NCBI RefSeq assembly: GCF_030253575.1
Contig: NC_080559.1
Coordinates: forward strand, 8,770,501-8,834,500
Direction: 5' to 3'
DNA: 64,000 nucleotides
Source: Rhododendron vialii
Taxonomy: Eukaryota; Streptophyta; Magnoliopsida; Ericales; Ericaceae
Part shown: positions 37,322 to 47,100 of the stretch, in pieces
Layout: the number at the start of each line of letters is the position of its first letter
Position numbering within the stretch: the stretch's first letter is position 1
The notes under the pieces: model-generated
What the model saw: only the letters and a program-made list of their open reading frames with translations
Databases searched by the model: none
What the model was told of the DNA's origin: nothing
Translations under genes and position numbers: made by a program

Positions 37322-38152
37322 TATCATTCACCGACTACCCCACAAACCTTTTTATCCCCCTTAGGAAACAGCAATTCAATTATGTTGAACCAGGAAAACA
37401 AATTACATTACATAACCCCAAAAAGGCCCAACAGAAGTAGAACTAAGAGAAGAAAAAAATAAGCAACAATAGTGAAAGCGAAGCTCAAGATCTCCATCAA
37501 GCTGAACTACCAGTTCCATCGCCGCTGCAGCAGTTGCACTGTTTAACCGAGACACTATCAGCATTGACTTCTTTGGAAGCTGCTCAAAGTGAAAAAACCC
37601 TAAGCTCCTCACTTTTACCTCTCTAGAGCGCACGCGCGCACACATTCTCCATCAAGTTACTCTCCAGTCAAATTACGCCTGCTCCTTCTCCGGTCATTTA
37701 ACCCATGATTCCGATCACCCTCTCTCTCCATCTCATTTTCTCCTTCTCCGGTCACTCTCCCTCTCATCGCAGGCGAGGATGTCTAGAAGGGACATTGCTT
37801 AAAGGTTTAAGATAAAAACAAGGGAATCATCAAGTCTTAAAAGCAGAAAATCACTCCACTTGGCACAATTATTGTTTGACATCAGTTCTACAAAACATGA
37901 ATGCTGATTTAGCCAGTGTACAGCACGACCCTTGAGTCGGTTTTCAACCTTGAGAGGGAGTGTAGAAGAAGAGTTGGAGACTCATCGACTCAATCTAAGA
38001 TTAAAGGAGAGTGTAAGAAGTACAAAAAACTAGGATTAAACAAAACGAAGTTTCCAGTAATTAAGGAAAATTGTCAATTCCAGGACCTACTTTTCCATTC
38101 CCCGTCTCTGAAGTGTGGATAAGTTCCAAGTTATAGTAGAAAACTAGGAAAA

Positions 38153-38250
38153 ACCATCAGCACTGTTGGAGCTTTCTCAATCAATCTGACACCCTGAGGT
38201 GCCTCAGACGACCGTCGTGAGAAATTTTAATCCAAATTCATCATCTGGCA
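38153..38250 (-). ncRNA. C/D-box snoRNA, predicted 25S rRNA 2'-O-methylation guide
   Basis: On the minus strand: C box ATGATGA (38244-38238), D' box CTGA (38207-38204), a C'-like TGATTGA, and D box CTGA (38160-38157). CCA before C and TGG after D can form a short terminal stem. The element upstream of D' contains TCTCACGACGGTC, the perfect complement of GACCGTCGTGAGA. I recognise that 13-mer as a conserved block near the 3' end of plant 25S rRNA. By the D+5 rule the methylated base would be the first C of that block. No target was recognised for the D guide. It lies 80 bp downstream of an H/ACA snoRNA on the same strand, as in plant polycistronic snoRNA genes. Confidence 0.72.
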
Positions 38251-38327
38251 TCACAGTTTCTAATAAAGAACAAGACTCTCGTACTTGGTAAAAAAGATGA
38301 TGATCTATAAGTTGTTAAAAATGCACA

Positions 38328-38470
38328 AAATGTCGAAACATCTGAATGCACAAGCCTGGAGCAAAAACAAGAGGCAAATGCCAGAATATCCGCTTCAATT
38401 TTTTGTTGGCAACGTACAGCACTGAAAACGCTACTGAGAAAGCGCATCAGAGACTCTAATTTGTTGCCTT
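38328..38470 (-). ncRNA. H/ACA-box snoRNA, copy A
   Basis: About 143 nt, the usual length. The first hairpin is closed by GGCAAC/GTTGCC and has an upper stem CTGATGCGCT...AGCGTTTTCAG. An H box (ACAAAA) follows. The second hairpin's basal stem is TGAAGC/GTTTCG, directly followed by ACA and then TTT, matching the rule that ACA sits 3 nt from the end. Copy B at 39561-39703 preserves all these elements with compensatory changes. The 5' pocket AAATTAGAGTCT is identical in both. A pseudouridine target was not identified. Confidence 0.7.
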
Positions 38471-39170
38471 ACAAGCATTCACCCTTTATGCTAAAGTGAG
38501 ACATTCCAACAAGAACCGTAATAATGTAAACCAAAACAAAATGGTACAAAGAGAACTAAGTGATAAAATCAACAACCCAATTGAATTTTCGAAACCAGAT
38601 TTTTCACGACCTTATTGACTGATGGCAACCAGCGTTTGGAATGGGTTTGCCGAACAAGAATGATGAATAAGAGACAACTAAAAGAAGGCAAGGTCATCAA
38701 ACCCAGGTTGAAAAAATCAGCTCATCAACTGGAAAATTATACATAATCAAGAGCTCCAATCAAAGTAACATCAAGTTATGTGCCACCCCAACAAGTGAAA
38801 CCGTAAATTCACAACTGTTAACTCCTAAAACTAAATAGCATAACGAAGCATATTTCAGAACAAAAACCATCCATACGTTAGCAAATCCAGTACTTGGTTT
38901 CCCTGCCATTCCCATTTTCCTTCTGTAAATTGCCCTCCAAAAAGATTCATGTTTCAAAGTGGACTCAAGAAAATAAAATAAGCATGCCGTCGAATGCATC
39001 ACATATTCATGATAATGAATAATCCATTCCTTGGTTTGAAACAAAGAACCTGCCCTTTACTAAGTAAAGCCATTTTTACAGTTAAGATTGTAAATACACG
39101 AAATTTGCAACTTCAATGGTATTGTACCACCAATAAGAATATAAAACCACAATTAAAATCTCCCGTCTTA

Positions 39171-39272
39171 CTCCAATGATAACCATAGGTACCGTAGAGT
39201 TTGGAACCCTGAACCAACTGCCTCCAATGATAACCATAGGTAACGTAGAGTTTGGAACCCTGAACCAACTGC
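39171..39272. repeat. 51-bp tandem repeat
   Basis: CTCCAATGATAACCATAGGT... GAACCAACTGC occurs twice with one difference (ACCG/AACG), between the two snoRNA units. Confidence 0.92.
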
Positions 39273-39284
39273 CGGTGATAAGCC

Positions 39285-39352
39285 GGATCAGTACTGCTGG
39301 AACTTGTAACATGAATACTTCCAGTTTTGGGTGCCTCAAATGACTGTCATGG
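39285..39352 (-). pseudogene. Degenerate copy of the C/D snoRNA
   Basis: The block TTTGAGGCACC corresponds to TCTGAGGCACC at the D' box of the intact snoRNA. The guide has decayed to CCATGACAGTCAT, no longer matching 25S rRNA, and D' CTGA has become TTGA. A SINE lies where the C box should be. A CTGA remains at 39291-39288. Confidence 0.5.
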
Positions 39353-39357
39353 CAAGG

Positions 39358-39516
39358 AACACCACCCAGTGTGGTTGGTTCCTTACTCTCCCTCTTAAGG
39401 GAGAGGTCTTTAGTTCGAGTCCTCATGGAGGGGGTGCTCGACTCATGTTGTAACTACTAACAAGTACCAACTAACCCCTAACATCCTACCGTATGGCAGA
39501 AAAAAGAAAAAAAGAG
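39358..39516 (+). mobile_element. SINE-like insertion within the snoRNA locus
   Basis: A tRNA-like B box AGTTCGAGTCC (39412-39422) and a degenerate A box about 45 bp upstream are followed by a body and an A-rich end (39498-39516). It separates the copy B H/ACA gene from the relic C/D gene. Confidence 0.5.
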
Positions 39517-39560
39517 ATTATAAAGCTACAAATACTATTTCAGTTGTCAATTAATGAACT

Positions 39561-39703
39561 AAATATTGAAGCATCCGATTGCATTTGCCCGGTGGAAAAA
39601 CAATAGGCCAACAACATAATCTCCGCTCCATTTTATTATCGGCAACGTATAGCGCTGAAGGTGCTACCGAAAAAGCGCCCCAGAGACTCTAATTTGTTGC
39701 CTT
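39561..39703 (-). ncRNA. H/ACA-box snoRNA, copy B
   Basis: A paralogue of copy A, also about 143 nt. Basal stem 1 GGCAAC/GTTGCC is conserved. The H box is ATAATA, still fitting ANANNA. Basal stem 2 is TGGAGC/GCTTCA, still fully paired although bases changed on both sides. The 3' box is ATA, an accepted variant of ACA, followed by TTT. Similarity to copy A continues about 40 bp upstream, so a larger unit was duplicated. Confidence 0.68.
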
Positions 39704-40609
39704 TAAGTGAGAATTTTCCAACCGTACCAACGGAGTAAACACCTACCCCCAAACAACTAATATTGCAAAACAAGTCAGACAACTGTTTACAAACAATCAG
39801 ATAATAAAAAACTGTTAATGAAAAAAAACAAAAGGACTCGTCATTTTCACCCCTTGAAAATAATTGGGTGGGCTATGTTTCGAGAACATAAAATATGGGG
39901 TCTATTGAAAAAAATAATGTTAGAAAGCCATCTTGCAAAGAGGTTTCTAATAAGTTTCCAAACAGGCTTATCATAACACAAATCTGCAAAAACAAGCGAC
40001 CAAAGCAACAAACACAACCTCAAAACACCACTCCGGACACGGTGTCCAGAGCCCTTCGATGCATGTGTACTCCAGATGCTATTTGAATCCGGAGTTCTAT
40101 TTTAAAGTTGTGTTTAAAGACTTTTTGAAAACAAAATTGAGGTCCTTTTAGATCACTTTGTTTGCAAGGAAATCCCTCAAAAAATGGGACTCGGGATGCT
40201 GTAGTCCACCCCGCACTACAACATCTGTTGCGGCCGATCTAGCCGTCCATTTCAGCACGGACAGCTCGGATTTAGTCTGAACAATGGACGGACGGTCCCA
40301 TTGTTCGGACCCAAGTGAAAGAAGGCTCAGAGAGTAATTAAAAAAATGCAATCATCAATACTTCATAGATGGAACAATATATATTTCCTCGTCACTGCCT
40401 CAATAACTACTTTTCACAAACGAGCCAAAAAGAAAAAAGAAGAGCAAATTAAACACTCTGTTATTAGATACATGATCGTATTGAGATGAACTTTAGGATC
40501 TAGACCTTGAATTTTGTAACCATTAAGAGGAAGATTGGACTCATCTGACCTCGCAAACACTGCACTTGAGAAGACGGTGGCGTTGAGAAGAGAAGGGATG
40601 AGCAAATAA
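39704..40609 (-). other. Spacer between putative promoter and first snoRNA
   Basis: No protein gene. The stretch 40140-40330 is GC-richer, with an inverted ACAATGG/CCATTGT motif, and may be a MITE relic. Confidence 0.35.
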
Positions 40610-40680
40610 GGGGCAGTAGATGGGAATATATATATAGGATGGGGAGATGAAACGGGGAAGGAAGCCCTAATTTTTTTCAG
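40610..40680 (-). promoter_or_regulatory. TATA-type promoter, possible snoRNA host promoter
   Basis: On the minus strand ATTAGGGCTTCC is followed about 35 bp on by TATATATATA (near 40630). Then comes a CT-rich leader starting about 30 bp downstream. No long protein frame follows on this strand, while the snoRNA genes do. The link is inferred from order and strand only. Confidence 0.4.
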
Positions 40681-41427
40681 GCCTAATGATTTGACAAAAG
40701 TGCCCTCACCGCGACATTGCCAAAATTGTATGGGTACCGACGAGGAGTGCACCGGATTGGCGCGTGGGGCCTATCTCGAGATTCCACACAAATTATTCAA
40801 AGTTCGTTAATTTGAAAAAACATAATTTCAAGCGACCCCTACAAACAATTACTAGCTCATTTGGATGAAGGTAACTTGTTGATCCAATCGTCAATTTTTT
40901 TTCTTCAAAATTCATTCGTAATTCTAAATTCTAAATTTTGAATGAAAACATGGGACATTCTATAAAGCACTTACGCTTTTTTTATTGAGCTGACTTTTTC
41001 TTAGGCCATTCGAAAATCTAGATTAAATTTAAGAACAATTCAAATTATTTATGTGATTTTTCAAAGTGGACCCCACATGCCTGTGCACATCGGTGCATTC
41101 TCCATGGGTACCATAGTTCTGTTCCCCTCAACGGCTTGCGTGGATTTTTCTTTACTTTATCGTTTTTCTTTACTACGATGCCTTTCCCTAGTCAGCAATT
41201 GCTTAAGTGAGTTGGTATGTGAAATTACCCTCTTGCCCTCCTTCAAATCAAATAGTTGCAAAACAGATTTAATGGGCTTAATTTGTGCATCTGAATTATA
41301 ATTGTGTGCATTAGGGCAATATGTGCGTTTCTTTGTACTTTGTAGTACCTAATAAATTGCAATGATAAGAATCCTCATGAACACATGCTAATTTGTACCA
41401 ACTTTTATGGTGACAAAAAGTAAACGG

Positions 41428-41665
41428 AAATGATACTCACACAACCGTTGTGTGTATTGTGTAATCAATTCTGACCGTTCAGATGTGTTTAGACGCTCTA
41501 GATTTTAAAAAAACTCTTCTAATGAAAAGTTTAACTCTTCCAAGCAAAAGTTTAACTCTTCCAAGCAAAAGTTTGAACGAATCTTGACCATTTATTACAA
41601 TAATGGACGGATGAAAATTGGTTGTACTTGATGTTTTGCACAACCGTTGTGCATGTGGCATCTTT
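41428..41665. mobile_element. TIR element with ACAACCGTTGTG motifs
   Basis: Near each end is a palindrome, ACACAACCGTTGTGTG on the left and GCACAACCGTTGTGC on the right. Outer sequence (AAATGATAC versus complement AAAGATGCC) is weakly inverted. A 19-bp motif, AAGTTTAACTCTTCCAAGC, is tandemly repeated inside. Confidence 0.5.
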
Positions 41666-42070
41666 GGAAAGTAAATTGCAACGAATAGTTTAGATGGGAG
41701 TTTGTACGGCCACAGAACATTTAGATAGACCTGACCGTCATTTTGGAGGACGTGGCATGTGCACGAATCAATAATAGTACGAGCACGAATGTGTTATTTC
41801 TATTTTATGTATAAGTGGGATTGACTCATTAAATTCAAATTCCATAATTATGGAATTATTTGATCCACACCGTCTGAATTAACTTCAAGAGTTTTGAACT
41901 ATTGACATTCTCATCAAAGCTGCAGAATGTTACTTGAATCAATCACTAGTTACATGGGGTGGAATACCAAGTGGTTCTTGCATGAGAATTACCACATCAA
42001 ATCATACCCAAGTAAGCGGCACAAATAATGGTCTTCACTGCATTCCTGATTTTGAATTTGACGTATACAT

Positions 42071-42228
42071 GTTTTTTTTGCTGTGCCAATGTTGTATACA
42101 TTAGCGGAAGAATTAGTTAATCCACAAGAAGTCCAAAAGTTGTTCAAAAGCCTCTGACGAGGTCCAAACCCTGGCTTCCCTTGTGGGAGGACCAGGAGAT
42201 TACCATTGGGCTACAAGCCTTAGGGTAC
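42071..42228 (-). mobile_element. tRNA-derived SINE
   Basis: On the minus strand the head has the A box TAGCCCAATGGTAA and, about 35 bp on, the B box GGTTTGGACCTCG. It ends in an A run (T run at 42071-42079 on plus). This is a different family from those at 1358 and 39358. Confidence 0.6.
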
Positions 42229-43504
42229 CTGTAGAATTTACTTGCGCATCGTCGACTTCTTGTAGTTTGCCCGACCTAATGCAAAAGCACGTACTAAACG
42301 CAGATGATTGATCAATCCATTGCAGTTCTGTGTTTTTTGATAGTCGATGTAAAAGCAAACAGAGACCTTGTTTCATGCAGTATATGAAGTCTTTGTTTCT
42401 TTACTTTCCTTTTCCCTACATAAACCTCGGATCCAAACATAGCTTAAAGAAACTGGCAACAGCAGTTCATAGAACACAACAAATCAGGTTTAATTTGGCT
42501 ACAAAAGAATGGGTTATGATACACACACAACCAGAACAACTTGTGTATGCAAGTTTGTTACAAATAGAAGGCAAGCATGGCATTGCAAGCAACACCTTTC
42601 TTCTCTTCCTTCCTTTCGTTCCCGTCTTTCTCTCTTTCTTCTCAGTCATCTCCTTTTGTGTGGTATTGACTTTACAACTTCTTGTGTCTATGGTGTGATA
42701 TCTGAATGAAACCATGTGTAGCTCTAGATCTGCTTTGCACCAACAAATTAGCCCTCCAAGGCCCTGAAGGATATACAAGTGGAAGTTGTCTTTCACAAGT
42801 TTAACATCATAGGAAAATGACCAAGGTTAGCAAAATTTCAAGAAAAGGGTAAAAATAACTCTCAGACAACTGCAAATTACATTTTCCTCTTTTGACTTGA
42901 GTACAATTTTCTTTTTTTTGGTAATTCGAAAATTGAGTATGAAATTATGAATACATATATGTTAACCTATAAAAGACGCTCCAACAAATTTGGAATTGTC
43001 CCGACTGTAGGTTATAGAACCGTAGTCGTGAAAAGAAGTTGCGGTTACAGTTCAAAATTGTTTTTGAAGCATGTGAAAATAATGTAATAATATAAGTGCA
43101 TTGAAAATTTGAAATAGGTGAAATCTGTATTGAAGTCTTAGCTTTTCAACATTTTCTGTCCCTCGCCTTTCAAAAAAACATTTTCTGTCCCCTAAACCAC
43201 TGCCCAAAGAGCAGTCATTAGCAAGACCAATCTTAAATTCGAAATCTCGTAAAGTTCCTTAGAGAAGAAAATTCTTTAAGGCTAGAAAAGTTAGCGATGT
43301 TGTAGTTCTGATGAGACAACTAGATAGAGAGAGAGTTGTTTTTTAAGAACCGTCGGAGCTCTGTAGTAGAGAAAACCCATCTAATGGCGGAAAACTCAAG
43401 ACTATAACGCTTAATCGAACTCAAAAACTGTTAGCAGCACGTTGACTTCCTCTAAACTTACCATAGTTGTGTGGTAACAGTTTTGCAAGATAGAATTAGA
43501 AACA

Positions 43505-43760
43505 AAAACTTTTGCAGGATGGTAGGGGTAGACCGATAGAAGATGAGATGATCGAGAACAAATTAAGGGGGTTTGGACATGTCTATCGTAGATCAGTAGA
43601 TGCGGTACCTTAAAGGACTGATATGGTCATGGTAGAGGATAGCATTAAGGGGAGACGTAGACTAAAATTGACTGATATGGTTACGGCAGAGGGTAGCATT
43701 AAGGGGAGACGTAAACAAGAACTCAACATTCTTGTTTCTAATTCTATCTTGCAAAACAGT
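43505..43760 (+). pseudogene. 3'-end remnant of an RTE-like retrotransposon
   Basis: The translation IEDEMIENKLRGFGHVYRRS followed by DAV resembles the C-terminal reverse-transcriptase tail of plant non-LTR elements. After a stop, the segment DMV.VEDSIKGRR.LKLT is present twice in tandem. It is a dead fragment. Confidence 0.65.
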
Positions 43761-44123
43761 AACCACACATCCACGTCAACATTCTTTTTTAAAGACCCAC
43801 CATAGTAAAATTCACTAATCCAGAGACATCATTGTGTCCTCTACGAGGTGAATGCAGCATGTGGTTATACATCTAACCAGTAACCATACCAAGCCCTGTC
43901 ATGGTGGAAGCCTTATGCACTGGGCTGACTTTTTCTACAACTATCTACAATCACCAGTTAAACACAAATAACCAAGATACTAAAGTATTTCCACGTGTCT
44001 CCTTGAGTGGCAGGAGATTCTCTATTATATAGCATGAAATAAGAACGGGAGTAGCAAATTTTGCCGATGCTGCTTAATGGTAATATTGAACATACCAAGT
44101 TTAGCAATACAGAATGCCAAGCC

Positions 44124-47100
44124 CTAGCCTCCAATGTGTATCATAGGTCTGTTTGGTGTCTTCGCAATGTCAAACATTCCAGCATGAGAAGCTTTCTTCC
44201 TCTTGACCTGAAGCAAGCAACAAAATTAGAAATTATACATAAAATCAAATACGTGATTTGTGAGGTAAAATTTCAAAACAATAAACATGGAAACTCCAGG
44301 TTGGAATTTGGATGACAATTTATGATCATGTGATGCCGGTGAATTCCAAGATAATTTTACTGCCCTTCTACATAATTTTGAAACTCCCAACTAAGTCATG
44401 GAATTATTCTCATAACCAACTTTGACCAAATAAGTGTTGATATTCAAGTGACTTTTGGTATCTTCTACTTGAGAGTTGAAAGGTCCTCTTGGAATTTGTC
44501 GTTTTCTTTTATGTTTCAGGAATTTTCTAGTCCTTTTTTTGTGTTTAAAGGCCAGTTATGTACTGATATGAATTAGCTTGATAATTGAAGTGAAATTTCA
44601 GCCTTTGGCTAGTTCCTATTACGACTCTTATCCCGTGGGTGAATTCCATAGGGTGGCGAGTGTGATACTTCTAAGTTCTCACTTGTATTACCTTCTCAAA
44701 TCCATATTTCCGACATCATCATGGATCGGATTTACTTTGTGACTAATTATTTACATGTATGCTATGATGCACCGACATGGACACGGACACCGAAACCGAC
44801 ACCGGGACACGGGAATTCTAAAAAAATGGGGACACGGACACGGCGGGGGACACGCCACGTGTATATTTATTTATTTATTTATATATATAAATAAATAAAT
44901 AATTATAGTTTAACACCCAGAAATTTTAGAAAAAATATAATTTGGCCCCCAAAATTTTAAAAAAAATTGCAGTTTGGCCCCTGCCGTGTCCCCATCGGTG
45001 TCCCCGCCGTGTCCCCCTCAAAATTTAATATTAAAATATGTATGTATCTCCGAGGTGTCCCGCCGTGTCCTGACAAATGTCTAGAGGTGTCGGTGCTTCA
45101 TAGCACGTATGTGTTGAGGCTATCATGAGAGAGCTGCAAATGCATACCGCTGCACCAATTATCTCCTTGAGTTCATTATCGTCAACACCACGACGAAGGG
45201 GATCCCTCAAGCTAACCTGTAAGGATAAATTATAGTATCAATAGCCATCCCAATCAGAGTCCCAAAACTGAATTAGGTAGAGAACAAAGCATTGTCAAAA
45301 TCTCATTTAACAAAAACTGAAGTAGCACAAGTCCGCGAAACTATGATGGAAAATGGCAGCACCCGATAAAAGGCTATAAAAAACGTGGGTTGGATGGTTC
45401 TAAGGCCCAAGCCTTAATTTGGCATATGCTGGATGATGTGGGCCCTACCTGGGATATTAATTAGGCATTGGCTGGAACATTAAAGGCTGTGACTTTTCAT
45501 GAGCCTTGTGTCTTTTCATTTAGGGAAGTTTGACCACATATTTAATGCATTCAACCCTTATGTATGCATTCATCCTATCCAGCCATCTAGGGAATATGAA
45601 TAGTTATTTGCATCCAGCCATCTAGGAAATAGGAGTAGTTATTTGCATTCAAGTATTATGGAGTCTATATAAGTCATGTAATCTCAAGAGCTTGAATTAT
45701 GATTGATTGAATGAAAATTTAGCTTTAAGCTTTATGATTGTGTGATGCAATCTCATTCTTTGGTGTGATGCTAAAGAGGCCTTAGGTGTGATGCCTTTGG
45801 TAACCTAGGTGTGAGGCCTAGATCTATCCTTCTCTTACTCTTCCCTCCTTAAAAATGCTGTTCACGTCTACTATTCACAGTCCTAAAAACAGCCCCTTTC
45901 CCTCGTCTTCGGTCATACTTAGCCCTATTCCAATCTGTCCTGCATCAATTTTGGTATCAGAGCGAGCGTAGCATCATGTCTACACGATCCGGAAGGCCGT
46001 TTAGAGGAAGATTAACTGATTTCCAGCGTGATGAGATTCTGTTAAACTTGTGGAGCAATTGGATAATAATAATCTGCGCATCAGCACTTTGGAAGGCCAA
46101 AGAACTCAACCTAATGATGAACAAGGAGGCGAACAAGGCGAAAACTCCGGGAATAACAATCCTAATGAAAATGGTGAGAACCAAGGTGAGCGCACAGAAG
46201 AACAGCGTGCAGATTCCCTTCGAAGTCAGCAATTTAGGGCTGGCCAAGGTCAAGGAATGCAACAAAATTCCATGTCTGAATGGACCCATGATTTGTTACA
46301 GAGGAACCAACATGAGACCTATGATACAGCCGGAGATATCACTAAGAAGATTAAAATGGAGGTTCCAGATTTTGAAGGTAAGGTCAATCCTACTTTGTTT
46401 CATGATTGGCTTGCTTCTATTGAGGAGTACTTTGACTGGTATGATATGGCTGACGATCGGCGAGTGAGATTTGCTAAGATGAAGCTTGTGGGATTAGCAA
46501 AAATCTGGTGGATGGGTGTTGAAGGTGATATTCGAAGGTTGGGGCAACCACCGATTGGTACTTGGCAAGAGATGAAAGCTAAGTTGAGGGAAAAGTACAT
46601 GCCATCAAATTACCATGAGAAGTTGTGTGAACAACTCATCGAGTTAAAGCAAAACAACATGTCAGTGGCTGAATATATGCAGAAATTTGATGAGCTGAAG
46701 ATGAGGAGTCAAGTGACAGAAGATTCAAGTCAAACTCTTGCCCGATTCAAGGCTGGTTTGAGGCCAGACATAAGGAGGGAGCTGCTTCGCCAACCCTTGT
46801 ACAGTCTCGAACATGCCTTCCAGGTTGCTTTGGATATGGAGGAGTATTTGAAATACCCAATTCCTAAAAAGTTTGGGTCTCAAGTTGGGGAAACTGCAGC
46901 TAAAGGGTACAAAGATGCAAGTCGTTTCCAGCCTAGTGTTTCTAAGCAAACTTCAGCCAATACGGCTGATCCAAAAGGCAAGAATCACGCAGCCAACAAA
47001 GGGGGAGGAAAGGACAACAGATGCTTTAAATGTGGTGAAACTGGTCATATGGCCTATCAATGCCCGAAGAGGAACTTACACATGGGAATGGAACAAGAAG

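Noticed and set aside
38297-38346. A plus-strand C box (ATGATGA) and CTGA about 40 bp apart
   Set aside because: Too short for a C/D snoRNA, no terminal stem, and antisense to the well-supported H/ACA gene.
39770-39870. A second possible C/D snoRNA on the minus strand (ATGACGA ... CTGA)
   Set aside because: The C box deviates, no terminal stem is visible and no guide match was recognised.
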